A DNA stretch of 64,000 bases, from assembly GCA_023055425.1 (NCBI GenBank), contig JALGPY010000009.1:32345275-32409274 (forward strand), read 5' to 3'. Position numbers and translations under genes: made by a program. Shown piece by piece: positions 1-11,639 of the stretch. A model generated the notes under the pieces. That model had not been told where the DNA came from. It saw only the letters and a program-made list of their open reading frames with translations, and made no database searches. This DNA comes from Linanthus parryae. Its lineage: Eukaryota > Streptophyta > Magnoliopsida > Ericales > Polemoniaceae. Each line of letters opens with the position of its first letter. Position 1 is the stretch's first letter.

Positions 1-48
1 AAATATAAAAATCCCTGAGACTACGAATTATAACTAATTTAGTCGAAG

Positions 49-66
49 TCCCCGGCAACGGCGCCA
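49..66 (-). promoter_or_regulatory. Primer binding site, tRNA-Asp type
   Basis: The plus strand reads TCCCCGGCAACGGCGCCA. This is the 3' end of plant tRNA-Asp including CCA, so the minus strand can pair with the whole 18 nt. It marks a minus-strand LTR retrotransposon whose internal region lies at 1-48 and beyond the left edge, and whose 5' LTR starts a few bases to the right. This primer type is common in plant Ty3/gypsy elements of the Tat and Athila kinds. The lineage here is inferred, not shown by protein. Confidence 0.85.
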
Positions 67-71
67 AAAAC

Positions 72-1626
72 TAGACATGCTCCAACTGCAAGTGCACAGT
101 TGTCAGTGCAATAATAATCCTGTAATCCGGGTTGTCAAACCCAAAGGACTTCCTAATTAATTAGCTATTGATTCTAAACCTTATGTCGGCTAGCAATTTG
201 ATTTTGTGTTACTGAATCCTTTTAAAACGAAAGAAACAAATATCTCAATTAATCAGGTGAATTACTTCACGACTAGCAAAGAATGATTTTTACGAGTTAC
301 TTAACGAGTGGACAATTTTAGGATATCTCTACGGGTAGACTAGGGATTTTACACCGCTTGGGATTTAAGTTTTAGCAACATGAATGTATTTACTTAACCA
401 AACGAGCAAAATTACGTTGAAGATTCCTCAACCAACGCTTGCATTCAAACTCTTGTACCTGATTCCTCTAGCCCACTCAAGTTTAAATCCACATTACGCC
501 TTGTTGTCTACTTTTAGTTCTAAGCCAACTAGGAAGATTCCTCAACCTTAGTTATTGCTTGTGCAAAATTCAATTTCCATTTACGAATATTGATTCCTCT
601 AATGTTCATAACCCAATTCAATCCTATTTATACGTCTAACAATACGAAAGAAGTGTAAAGCTCATAAATCGCACATGACTAAGTAAAAATCATTCAATTA
701 AGCACAAAGAATGAAACTAAATCTATAAACCACCAACACATGGTTTTCAAACCCTAGTTCCCTACGAGATAACCCGAATAGAAGCTTAGCTACGAGTACA
801 CATGATCACAATACAACATTCTATGATCATAAATCAAAAACTAAAGAGAAGAAGAAGAGAGAAATCTAACAAGAGTTCCTAGCTCCAAGAGACCGCCCCT
901 TGCCTTCAAACGTCGGTAGAATAATTCCAAAACACGGAATACTAGGTTTAAATAAGTCCACCAAGCATCTAGATTTCAATATATTACAAATAGCCCCGGA
1001 ATTTTGAGTTTTGCACTCTGTTCGTACGAACACTTTTTCGTACGAACACTTGTTCACACGAGCAAGTTTTGGCTGTTCCTACTAATTTGCGGAGGTTTTT
1101 CAACATTTATGTTCGCACGAACACAATAAGTGTTCGCACGAACACCCCTGGAGATGAGCTCAGATTTCAGCCTCTTCGACGGACCATAACTTTCTCGTCC
1201 GATCTCCGTTTGAGCTCCGTGACCTATCGTTGTAAGTTATTTTAGTCTAATTTTATTTTCCACTAGTCTCACTCCAAACCTCATTGTCGAACTTAAGATA
1301 CTCTCAAAATAGTGAAGATTAGTCACTTTTGCTCCTCCCACTTTGCTTCTCTTGCTTCCTTGAGCTTGCTCTGTTTTCGAAGTTCGTTTCATGCCTTCTA
1401 GCCATCGTTTAGCATCCGTTCCTGTCAAGACAACATCAAAAACCATATCAAGCGATTCTATTTGAAAATAACATCTAAAAACGCATAGAAATTCCCGGAC
1501 TAGCAATAAATCACAACAAGCTCATTCTTCAAAAAAAAATTGCCTGAATCTCATCACATTACACCGAAACGCACACAAATAGTAATGTTTCACATACAAA
1601 ATATGACTCCAGCTAAGGAGTTATCA
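72..1626 (-). mobile_element. 5' LTR of a Ty3/gypsy-like element (body outside window)
   Basis: The LTR starts about 6 nt after the tRNA-Asp primer site and ends in GGAGTTATCA at 1617-1626, the same terminal block as the LTRs of the complete element at 15172-22099. A block around 1180-1420 (GCTCCGTGACC, GAAGTTCGTTTCATGCC, GCATCCGTTC) also aligns with 16560-16810, so the two are related but diverged families. On the minus strand a TATA-like TATTTAAA lies near 947-954, with GTTCGYACGAAC palindromes 70-190 nt upstream. The small ORFs inside are not credible genes. Confidence 0.75.
1018..1147 (-). repeat. U3 palindromes GTTCGYACGAAC
   Basis: GTTCGTACGAAC (1020-1031, perfect palindrome), TTCGTACGAA (1037-1046), GTTCGCACGAAC (1111-1122) and GTGTTCGCACGAACAC (1130-1145) lie in two pairs. 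They are just upstream, on the minus strand, of the LTR's TATA-like box. Position and symmetry suggest dimeric transcription factor sites; that role is inferred. Confidence 0.6.
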
Positions 1627-2434
1627 CCTATTCCCAGGATCGAGAAACTATGGGTTGGATATACGAGTGTGACATTTATGTCCCGTGTCCAATCCGGAAA
1701 TAGAGAAAAAGGGAGGGATAACAGGGTAACATTGGGCACATGTTTTTCGGATCATTGATTATTCTATTAGTTGGGTAGCATAGATGTGTTGCTAGACACA
1801 GCTCTATGTTTGTAATAGTTACGACCAACTAAGTAGAAACCTATAGGGTCACACGCCGAATGAATTAAACTGGATTTGGATATTAATTAGTTGGACTAAT
1901 TAATTAAAAATGATCATAAATAAACCACATGAAAAGTTAGTCGGACTAATTTTCAAGGTGGACTAATCCGTGTATAGACATGATTAGTATTGGGGCAAAT
2001 ATGTAGTTAATAAGGAGTTATTTACTATATAAGGGGACTCTAGGTTATTATTTCTCTACAACAAGTCATTATTGAGAGAACATTACAAATTAAGGAGAGA
2101 GACAAGAGAGGGTTCGTCACCCCTACCCGTCCGCCCCCTTGGTACCGTCGACCACTCCTTGTGGCGCGCTGCTTTGCTCCGTTTTGGGTGATTCTGCCTC
2201 CTTATTTCATTGCTAGCACTACACGAGGAGAAGGATTCAACCTGCAATCCAAAGGTGTGGATACCATAGAGACGAAGGCACAATTCTTCGTAGCGATCAA
2301 AAGAACTAAGGTAATTAATCCACTATCCCTAATCATGTTATGAATGCTTGCCTGCAATCTGTGGAGGGGTTTGAGCAGGATTAAAATTTTGTTATTCTGT
2401 TGCGTTACCTGCATCAAAATCCTACAGTCCAGTA
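1627..2434 (+). mobile_element. Angela-like LTR, 3' part (solo or 3' LTR)
   Basis: From 1628 the plus strand matches the reverse complement of the LTRs of elements A and B: GGATCGAGAAACTATGG, then a block with 'ggatatacgagtgtgac', then the GTCCAAT segment. It ends in AAATCCTACA, equivalent to the AAACCCTACA ends of A and B. A TATA box (TATATAAGG) lies near 2028. No TGGTATCAGAGC primer site follows 2434, so this is a solo or 3' LTR rather than a 5' LTR. Its upstream part is cut at 1626 by the gypsy-like LTR and presumably continues left of the window. It is more diverged than A or B. Confidence 0.65.
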
Positions 2435-2949
2435 CCTGGGATGCTCCCCGTAAGGAAACCACCTTTAGGAGAAGGGGTTGAATTCCACCGTGGAATACAG
2501 AGTAAGCAAAGCTGATGGGCATGCAGAGGGATCCGAAGATAAATATATGACTTATTGTAAATATGGTATAATGGTATTAGTTCATGGGATCCTTTTTTCT
2601 TATTTCTTTTTAACTAAAACCCACTTCGACAAACATTTTCTATCAAAAAACATGCCCCCAACGTTGGATTTAACCTGATGCCAGAGGAAAATATGTCGTT
2701 CCATGGAGAAGGAAGTATATTTATCCCCGGAAATGGGTCAGGCAGACGAATTTCAGACTCGTCAACCGCTCGACCATTGATGAATGTAAGTTTCACTACA
2801 TTTTTCAAAATAGGCAGAGGCCGGCATAGACCGTCAGGCAAACGAGTAGATGTGGGCTAAGCACAAGAAGTACGTTACACATGATTTTGTGATTGGTCTA
2901 ACACTAAGTTTAGTTGTAAATCCGTATCGTGTTATTCACACATCTGGTT
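2435..2949. other. Unassigned locus DNA left of element A
   Basis: No recognisable coding region. Several short open stretches have exon-like ends, for example a GTAAGT after 2785, but none matches a family I know. Before element A inserted this DNA was continuous with 11365 onward, where a decayed Ulp1-like protease lies, so it may be part of the same dead gene or transposon. Confidence 0.35.
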
Positions 2950-2954
2950 CATAT

Positions 2955-4374
2955 TTTAGGGTTTTGATTCATGGATACGCAGTGGAAAAACAATATAATC
3001 ATCCATGCAATACCCTCTACGGATCGCAAGAAGAGGATCATAGAGATAGTAAGAGATCAATTTGAGTACCTTAGATTTTCTCCTTTGATGACTTCAAACG
3101 TGAATAGTGTCACATTCTCTATGCTTGATCCACGTCTAGAGGTGATATCTAGATCTTTCTTCTCCTTTGTGCTAGCTTGGACCGGAGGAAGAGGAAGAAG
3201 AAATCACGCAACCAGGTGGAAAGAGAGGCTCAACCTCTCTTCTTTGGCCGACGGGGCAGGCGGCGCAAGAGGGTCGGGTTCGGCCTCCTTGTTGCTTGCT
3301 CTCTCTCTTACTTTCTATCCCACTCTCTAGTGTATCAATAATGATGCATTAGTGGGAAGGAAGCTAGGAGCATTCTTTATATAGTCCAACAACTCCTTGT
3401 CAAATACCTAAAGGCCCTCTTCTAGTCCTACTAGAATTCGGTTTAGTTTCTTCCTTGCATATTAGTCCTAATAAGTTTGCAAGGTGTTGCAAAGTGATCC
3501 TTCTAATTAATTAATCATATTAATTAATTCCCAAATCTCGTTCACCACTATTGGCGTGTGAACCCATAGGTTCTATTTAGTTGGTAGCAACAATTTGCTA
3601 ATATGGAGCGGTCTCTAGCAAGACATCCATTCTAGCCAACTAATAGAATAGTCATCTTTGACAAAACTTGTGCAAGTGTTGTCTCATCCCTTTGTCCCTA
3701 TATCCGTATTGGACAAGAGACATACAAGTCACACTCGTATATCCAATCTATAGTTTCTCGATCCTGAAATAGCCTTATCCATGCAGATAACATCAATATC
3801 CTATATTAATATATCTGAGTCTGACAACACATTCTATAAGCACTATCCCTCGAGTGGCCTCGGATATTTTCTCCCGTTATGTGGGAGGGACAAATCCTAT
3901 CTACGTCTACTACGATCTCTAAGCTTGCTTCATGTAGTATCCGGTACACGCCTTTATGGCCACCCAGTCACGGCATAGCGTTTGACACTACCAAAATCAC
4001 AATACTCCACAACTAGAGGATCTAGTGACTTCAAGTCTACGGATGACAACACCGTTGTCACACGAGAAGCACTTGTGACTTATACATAATTTTTATGTAG
4101 CCTTATCGTTGATGGGTCAATCCAATGTGCCATTACCCCTAATGCACACCCATGTATTGGAACGTGATATCTCTATATGAATCCAACCCCATACTAGTCT
4201 ATCAGAGTTCGTCCTGTTAATCAATATAATGGACTAGGGATTTTTAAGATAAACAACACATTTTTAAATCTAAGAACTTCATTATATTCAATATCCAATA
4301 AATAATACAATGATTATTCTAGCCAAAACAAGTTCATACTAAACTAGATTGCCTCTAGGGCATCTATTCCAACA
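2955..4374 (-). repeat. 3' LTR of element A
   Basis: About 1420 bp, ending on the plus strand in ATTCCAACA. It aligns along its length with 9936-11359. A TATA-like CTTTATATAG on the plus strand near 3374-3383 reads as TATATAAAG on the element's own strand. Confidence 0.88.
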
Positions 4375-4388
4375 GTCTCCCACTTGCA

Positions 4389-4970
4389 CTAGAGCCAATC
4401 TGCTACATATCGTATTCCAATGCTTCTAGTGTGCCCATCATGCTTGCGTTGCGCAAGCAGATTCGTAAGTGGATCAGACAGATTCTCATTTGTAGGAATC
4501 TTGCATATCCGAACATCCCCTCTATCGATGATATCTCGAATCAGATGGAATTTCCTACGTACATGCTTGGATGTCTTGTGTGACCTAGGTTCCTTTGATT
4601 GTGCAATCGCTCCAGTGTTATCACAATACAATTCTACTGGATCCACAATGCTAGGAAACACACCAAGCTCAGTGATGAACTTTCTAATCCATACAACCTC
4701 CTTTGTTGCGCCATTTGCAGCAATGTACTCAGCCTTAGTTGTAGAATCAGCAACCGTCTTTTGCTTGGAACTCTTCCATCTCACCGCTGCTCCATTCAGA
4801 CAAAACACAAATCCCGACTGTGATCTGAAATCATCTCTGTCGGGTTGGAAGCTTGCATCCGTGTAACCCCTTACACGCAAATCCTCCTCACCTCCAAATA
4901 TCAAGAACACATGTTTAGTTCTTCCCAAGTACTTAAGAATTATCTTGACTGCAATCCACTTGACTCTCAC
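4389..4970 (-). pseudogene. Element A RNase H domain
   Basis: A 193-residue open stretch with the copia RNase H signature: GYTDASFQ for the first catalytic Asp, TTKAEYIAA for the Glu, ELYCDNTGAI for the second Asp, then KHVRRKFHLIRD near the end. It degrades the RNA of the RNA/DNA hybrid during reverse transcription. It ends at the 3' LTR polypurine tract. It is out of frame with the RT stretch upstream (overlap 4933-4970), because an indel near GES-HW breaks the polyprotein. It is a degraded C-terminal domain, not a separate gene. Confidence 0.8.
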
Positions 4971-5910
4971 CTAGATTAGACTGAAATCTGCTGGTCATAC
5001 TCAAGGCATATGACACATCTGGTATAGTAGATAACATGGCGTGCATGATGGATCCTATGGCCGAGGCACAGGGGATCCTACTCATGTGTTCCTTCTCAAT
5101 CTCATTGGAAGGACAATCTGCCTTCGAAAAGTTAATTCCATGCGACATGGGCAAGAATCCCTTCTTGGAATCTTGCATGTTGAACCGCTTCAACACCTTG
5201 TCAATATATGTACTTTGACTCAGGCCTAGCAACCTCTTAGATCTATCTCTATAGATCTTTATACCGAGTATATAGGCTTCTTCCCCTAAGTATTTCATTG
5301 AGAAACACTTTCCTACCCAATCTTTAACAGATTGCAGCATGGGAACGTTGTTTCCAATGAGAAGTATGTCATCTACATACAAGACCAGAAAAGCAACAGA
5401 GCTCCCACTAACCTTCTTGTAGAAACAAGAATCATCTTCGTTCTTGATGAAGCCAAACTCTATGAATACTTCATAAAAACGTCGATTCCAACTCCTAGAA
5501 GCTTGCTTTAATCCATAAATGGATCGTTGTAGCTTACAGAATTTATTGGCATGCTTTGGATCTTTGAAACCCTCAGGTTGTATCGTATACACGTCCTCGA
5601 GTAAGTTTCCATATAGGAAAGCCGTTTTGACATTCATCTGCCAAATCTCATAGTCGTAGTAAGCTGCAATAGCAAGTAGGATTCGGATGGACTTGGTGAT
5701 AGCGACTGGTGAAAAGGTTTCATCGTAGTCTATACCATGAATCTGTCTGAATCCTTTAGCCACCAATCGCCCCTTATAGGTAATTACATTACCATCCATG
5801 TCGATCTTCTTCTTGAAGACCCAATTGCACCCTATGGGTCGCGCCCCTTCGGGTGGTTCCACCAAAGTCCATACTTTGTTGGTATACATGGATTCCATCT
5901 CGGATCTCAT
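4933..5910 (-). pseudogene. Element A reverse transcriptase
   Basis: A 325-residue stretch covering most of the copia RT. Motifs seen are VWTLVEPPEGARPIGCNWVF at the start, RLVAKGFRQ, DETFSPVA, a segment corresponding to MDVKTAFLYG (here MNVKTAFLYG), YGLKQASRSWN and the catalytic LYVDDILL. Upstream it is separated by a stop near 5920 from the integrase/RT linker (5920-6108). Downstream a frameshift precedes RNase H. In the intact family this is one polyprotein. The copy cannot make RT alone. Confidence 0.85.
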
Positions 5911-5919
5911 GGCCTCAAG

Positions 5920-7290
5920 CTACTTCTGGTAGTCCGGCCCTTTTATGGCCTCCGTAGGCTCATCATCTATGAGCAACGTGTCACCAGTGTTAGTCACGAG
6001 AAGTCCATACCTCTCTGGCTTGTGGCGCACTCTACTAGACCTATGAAGCTCTTGTGCTACTTGAACAGGTTGCTCCACTGCCTCTTGTGGTTCCTGCTCA
6101 TGTTCCATAGGATCAGGGATTTGTGGCTCTTGAATTTCTTCAAGTTATACAGTCCTCCCACTTGCCTCTTTAGAGACAAACTCTCTTTCTAGAAACACGT
6201 CGGTCCGAGAAACAACACTTTTTTCTCGGTTGGATTGTAGAATTAATAACCTTTAGTTTCCTTGGGGTATGCCACAAATTTTCACTTATCCAACTTGGGC
6301 CCCAACTTTTATGTCTGTAAATGTTTTACATAGACATTGCAGCCCCAAATCTTCATGAACGACAATGTGGGACGCCTCCCAATCCACATCTCATGTGGTG
6401 TCTTGACAACTGATTTGGATGAACACGATTAATGGTAAAGGCTGCGCTCAATAGAGCATAGCCCCAAAATTATAATGGAATATCCGTTTGACACAACATA
6501 GACCGAACCATTTCCAATAAGGTTCGATTCCTCTTCTCAGACACGCCATTCCACTGTGGCGTTCCGGGTGGTGTGAGTTGGGACACAATCCCACACTCTC
6601 TAAGATAGTCGTCAAACTCTTGGTTCAAGTATTCACCTCCACGATCCGATCGTCGGGCTTTGATACTTATGCCAAGTTGCTTCCCTACTTCACTTTTAAA
6701 TTATTTGAACTTTTCAAAGGATTCAGATTTGGCCTTCATAAGGTATACAAATCCATATCTACTGAAATCATCAGTAAACGTAATGAAGTAGACGTAACCA
6801 CCCCTGGCTGGCGTGGCAAATGGCCCACATACATCAGTATGCACGAGTGCCAATTGCTCACCAGTCCTCTCACCTTTTTTTTGAAAGGGGACTTTGTCAT
6901 TTTCCCCAATAAACAAGCCTCACATGTCTTCATATGATTCAAAATCAAATGAGTCTAGGAATCCATCCTTATGGAGCCTAGATACACGCTTCTCGTTTAT
7001 ATGACCTAAACGACAGTGCCATAAATAAGAAGGATTTAAATCATTTATTTTAATCCGTAGATCAAGGATATACAATCCATTAAATAATTGCCCACTACAA
7101 TAGTGACGATTGTTCTTTATTGAAATAATAAAACCTTCCTTGTCCAAACAAGAAATAGAAATAATGTTTCTGCTCATGGAAGGCACATAATAGAAATTAT
7201 TTTATTCTAAAACTAATCCAGAAGGCACAGACAGCTCGTACACGCCCACGGCCAATGAATCAACCTTTGCTCCATTCCCAACGCCCATAT
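5920..7290 (-). pseudogene. Element A pre-integrase and integrase region, broken
   Basis: Fragments in several frames. 6920-7186 carries the pre-integrase zinc region (LWHCRLGHINEKRVSRLHKDG). 6701-6948 carries CEACLLGKMTKSPF and the first catalytic Asp region (VHTDVCGPF). 5920-6108 is the acidic linker before RT. The second half of the integrase core at 6150-6700 has lost its frame but still aligns with 47428-47931 of element B. At least three frameshifts or stops are needed to explain it, so no active integrase can come from this copy. Confidence 0.75.
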
Positions 7291-7297
7291 CAATCTC

Positions 7298-8269
7298 TCA
7301 TTTAGCTAATTTTCTACTTCTCTTTAGATCCTGCACATTTCGAAAAATGTGAGATCCACATCCAGTATACAATACCCATGATATAGAGATAGTTAGATTA
7401 ACATTTATATAAAAAATACTTGGTGGTGGTGGAATCGCTATTCCAAGCCACTTGTCCTCTATATATTTTGGATAGTTCCTCCTCCAGTGTCTAGGCTGAC
7501 TGCAGTAGTGATACTCACCTTTAGTCACACCTTTGACAACGCCACCAATATGCTTAAGGGCAGGTTCCTTGGACTTGGCAACTGCCTTGCCTTTGCCCTT
7601 GGAGGATGAGGAAAACCTTTTGCCCTTTCCTTTTTGTACCATCATAATTTCCCTGCCCTTACCTTTGTTGATGCTTTGTTCAGCTGTCCTACACATATTG
7701 AGTAACTCTGGCAGAGGTTTCACGATCTCATTAATGTTATAGTTCATGATGAACGGTCCATAACTTTCCGGAAACGATTGCAGGATGAGATCGGTGGCCA
7801 ACTCTTGACCCACCGGAAACCCTAGCAGACCGAGATTCTCAAGATACCCTATCATGCGAAGCACGTGTGGCCCCACACGATTTAACTCTGACAGATGAAA
7901 TTTGAACATTGCCTTAGACACCTCATACTGCTCGACCCTGGCCTGCTCCTGAACAAGTTGCTTCAAATGTTCGATCATATCGGCTGCATTCATGTTTTCA
8001 TGTTGCTTCTGAAGCTCAGAAGACATGCTGCAACGCATAAGGCAGGCAGTATCATTATCATCGTTAACAAACATTTTATACTCCTTCTGGGCCGCAGCAG
8101 TATTGTTGGCAGGACTTGCGGGAACTTGCTCCTCTAGAGCGTACAACTTCTCTTGTTTGAGAACGATTCTCAAATTTCTGTACAAGTCTAGGAAGTTTGT
8201 TCCAATCAGTTTGTCCTTCTCAAGGAATGAACGTAGGGAATGTGTTGAACTCGATGAGTTGTTTGCCAT
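7298..8269 (-). pseudogene. Element A gag plus protease start
   Basis: A 323-residue open frame beginning MANNSSSSTHSLRSFLEKDK, the standard start of this family's gag. Order: gag helices (about 10-200), basic KGKGK-rich stretch (205-240), zinc knuckle, protease. The knuckle has lost two metal ligands: first Cys to Tyr (EYHYC) and last Cys to Tyr (RRNYPKY). The protease catalytic Asp is also lost (YTGCGSHI for DTGCGSHI). The frame is open but its nucleic acid binding and protease functions are probably dead. The start Met is supported by element B having the same one at 49627. Confidence 0.82.
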
Positions 8270-9514
8270 TTGGAATTACACAAAAAGGAAAATACGCAAG
8301 TTTTAGTATTTTTGAACTTTGGACTCTATTTAATAATGGCTAGATTATTAAACATAGCTCCCACTATTTTCCTTTGGATTAATAACCCTCAAGATATTAA
8401 TGTGGAAAATAGAAAAATTTCATTATATTTTCCAGTGGGCCAAGATCCATATTTCACTTTCCTCCTTGAGCTTGCTTTGGCAAATCACCCAAAAAATTGG
8501 CTACTTTAGGTAGGAACAATTTCCAATTGCATCCCATGCAACTCTTGGTTCAATTGGGCAAATAACTCCTTGTTTATCCATCCGTATGGATAATCCAAAT
8601 TGGTTGCCTCTAGGTTTTAATCATATTAATGACCTAGTTGTGTCCAACCTCTTACTCAAACAATTGCACACGAGGTGTGCCATCGCACCACATCGTTATT
8701 AACCAAGTCGCATTGCTTTGGCATGCACGAACTTTGAAAATAATGATGATGGTGAGTGTTTAAATAACGAGAAGGCAAAAAAAAACAATATTTAAATTTT
8801 AAGGAATTTTAAAATTCAATTTTAATTTGTTTTGTTGATCTATATCAACTGATCTATCTATTTAAGTTTGGGCAAAACTCCAAATCATAGATCCGGGTTG
8901 TTAATTATCTTATTATCCTAATTGCATGCATAACGATACACCAATCACAAAATAATAAGACAATATAAAAGTAAACAACCACAACAATAAATAAAACGTG
9001 ATATAGATATGGCCTTTTCTAGACTAAGATATTTCCAAGCCAATGGGAATATCTATGAACCCTAAAAATAGATCACATCTCCATGCGCCTCCATCTTTTG
9101 GTCCATTCTTCATAGTCTTGTGGAATGCTCCATGCTCCATCTTTGTGGCTTCTTTGTCTTTGGGATTTTTTTTCATCAATCTTGGCTAACAATCTACTAT
9201 ATCTAGTACTTGCTTCAACTATACTAAATAAAAAATCTCACAAGTTGAGAGAAAAAAAAAATCGACTCGCAGGCCGAAAAACCCTAATTAATTATTACAT
9301 TAATTAATCAGCTCGCAGGCCGTAAACCAAAAAATAAACAATCACACAAACCACATCCTAAGGCCATATCCAAAGACCATGTGAATTGCACATAAACAGT
9401 TAAAATCTAATTTTAACGGGCTTGGTCAATTTTTATTTGATTTTGGATGTGCCAGGATTAAAACGGTCAAATAGGTCCACTATCAAAATAGCCGAATAGC
9501 CCAAAAAGGACCAA

Positions 9515-9594
9515 GGCACGGCCTTGGGCCGGTCGGCCGAGCCCCACGTGCGGCCAAGCCTCACGCTAGGCCGGCCTGAGCCCTTGGCCGTGCC
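9515..9594. other. GC-rich hairpin in leader A
   Basis: GGCACGGCC at 9515-9523 pairs with GGCCGTGCC at 9586-9594. The stem extends by GGGC/GCCC across a TT/TT mismatch. The enclosed sequence is itself rich in GGCC. Confidence 0.55.
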
Positions 9595-9647
9595 CTAGCT
9601 TGGGCGGCAAGGCAAAGGGGCGGTCCCTTAGGGGGCCGAACCTTCCA

Positions 9648-9676
9648 AAAGGAGTTGTTTCCAAAACAACTCCTTT
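9648..9676. other. Perfect 13-bp stem-loop in leader A
   Basis: AAAGGAGTTGTTT (9648-9660), loop CCA, then AAACAACTCCTTT (9664-9676). Element B keeps a 9-bp version at 50997-51017. Confidence 0.65.
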
Positions 9677-9920
9677 ACTTGTTGCCCAAGTTTAGTTGTT
9701 TCCATGTTGGAAAACCCCTTTTTCCAAGCATGTGCCCAAACCCTAGCTTCTAGATCCAAAATTATTCACATCCTATGTGATCAAACTCACTAATTTTCAC
9801 ACTAATTTTCAAGATGCATCTTATATGCTCAATTCGTTGTTTTAAATCGATAATCTAACAATTATGGGTGATAAAACAACAATAACGTAACACGTACACT
9901 ACACTATTTCCTACGACATG

Positions 9921-9934
9921 TGGCTCTGATACCA
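9921..9934 (-). promoter_or_regulatory. Primer binding site of A (tRNA-Met type)
   Basis: The plus strand TGGCTCTGATACCA is TGGTATCAGAGCCA on the element strand, the usual plant copia site complementary to initiator tRNA-Met. It lies one base from the 5' LTR. Confidence 0.9.
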
Positions 9935-9935
9935 C

Positions 9936-11359
9936 TGTAGGGTTTTGATTCATGGATGTGCAGCGGAAAAAAAAAACATTCATGCAATACCCTCCACGGA
10001 TCACAAGAAGAGGATCATAGCGATAGTAAGAGATTCGAGTTGAGTACCTTAGGTTTTCTCCTTTGTTGACTTCAAACGCGAAAAGTGTCACGTTCTCTAT
10101 GCTTGATCCACGTCTAGAGGTGAGATCTAGATCTTCCTTCTCATTTGCGCTAGCCTGGACCGGAGGAAGAGGGAGAAGAAATCACGCAACCGGGTGCAAA
10201 GAGAGGCTCATACTCTCTTCTTTGGCCGACATCGATGGGCGGTGCAAGGGGGTCGGGTTCGGCCTCCTTTTTGCTTGCTCTCTCTCTTGATTTCTCTCCC
10301 ACTCTCTAGTGTATCAATAATGATGCATTAGTGGGAAGGAAGCTAGGTGCATCCTTTATATAGTCCAACAACTCCTTGTCAACTACCTAAAGGCCCTCTT
10401 CTAGTCCTACTAGAACTCGGTTTAGTCTCTTCCTTGCATATTAGTCCTACTAAGTTTCCAAGGTGTTGCAAAGTGATCATTATAATTAATTAATCATATT
10501 AATTCATTCCCAAATCTAGTTCACCTCTATTGGCGTGTGAACCCAATCTAGTTGGTAGAAACACTTTGCTAATATGGAGCGGTCTCTAGCATGACATCCA
10601 TTCTAGCCAACTCATAGAATATTCATCTCTGACAAACCTTGTGCAAGGGTTGTCTCATCCCTTTGTCCCTAAATCCGGATTGGACACGAGATATGCAAGT
10701 CACACTCGTATATCAAATCCATAGTTTCTTGATCCCGTAATAACCTTATCCATGCAGATAACACCAATATCCTATATTGATTTATCTGAGTCTAGCCAGA
10801 CATTCTATAAGCACTATCCCTTGAGTGGCCTCGGATATTTGCTCCCGTTATGTGGGATGAACAAATCTTATCTATGTCTACTACGATCTCTAAGCTGGCT
10901 TCATATTTTTTCCAGTATACGCCTATATGGCCACCCAGTCACGGTGTAGTGTTTGGCACTACCAAAATCACAATACTCCACAACTAGAGGATCGAGTGAC
11001 TTCAAGTCTAAGGATGACAACAACGTTGTCACACGAGAAGAACTTTTGACTTATACATAACTTATACGTAGTCTTCTCGTTGATGGGTCAATCCAATGTG
11101 TCATTACCCCTAATGCACACCCATGTGTTGGATCGTGATATCTCAATATTAATCCAACCCCATACTAGTCTATAAGAAATCGTCCTGGTAATCAATATAA
11201 TGGAATAGGGATAATGGAATAGGGATATTAAGATAAACAACACATTTGTAAATTTAAGGACTTCATTATATTAAATATCCAATAAATAATACAATGATTA
11301 TTCTAGCAAAAAATAAGTTCATACTAAACTAGATTGCCTCTAGGGCATCTATTCCAACA
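9936..11359 (-). repeat. 5' LTR of element A
   Basis: About 1424 bp, TGTAGGG...CCAACA on the plus strand, that is TGTTGG...CCCTACA on the element strand. It is followed by the CATAT target duplication at 11360. Confidence 0.9.
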
Positions 11360-11639
11360 CATATTTGTTTGCTGTGAGTGGATAGTACATGTTGAAGAGA
11401 GCACATCTATATTGCATCATGGGTTCACTTGGCAGCTACAGTTTAACCGGTTTTTTGGGCCCACGGTGAGTTTGACATTCTACATTTACCTATCTGACGT
11501 TCTTCGATTCGCCTCTGCCTGTACATGTCAAAAGTAATAGATAGCATGGCACGTATGCTACACCTGAAGGAGCACGAGACACACCGTTCGTCCATGCAAA
11601 TATGATATTGGGGCAGTGCAACTTCAGTATGTAGCATCC

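Larger units (their letters stand above)
8280..9920 (-). other. Element A leader (untranslated, structured)
   Basis: About 1.6 kb between primer site and gag with no credible ORF. It matches the leader of element B (49640-51285). It contains a GC-rich hairpin (9515-9594) and a perfect 13-bp stem-loop (9648-9676), both also present in modified form in B. The usual inference is a role in packaging or dimerisation of element RNA. Confidence 0.6.
2955..11359 (-). mobile_element. Complete Angela-type Ty1/copia retrotransposon A (decayed)
   Basis: It is flanked by the 5-bp target duplication CATAT (2950-2954 and 11360-11364). It has two LTRs, a tRNA-Met-type primer site at 9921-9934 and a polypurine tract beside the 3' LTR (plus strand GTCTCCCACTTG from 4375). 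Order on the minus strand is 5' LTR, long leader, gag, protease, integrase, RT, RNase H, 3' LTR, as in copia. The LTR start TGTTGGAATAGATGCCCTAG resembles known Angela/BARE LTRs, which is the basis for the lineage. The left LTR's first bases read TTTAGG where TGTAGG is expected. In the first ~170 aligned bases the two LTRs differ at about 15 places, so this copy looks clearly older than B. Confidence 0.9.

Noticed and set aside
4420..4866. 148-residue plus-strand ORF
   Set aside because: Antisense shadow of the RNase H domain of element A; the minus strand carries the conserved motifs. The same applies to 5737-6192 and 45860-46159.
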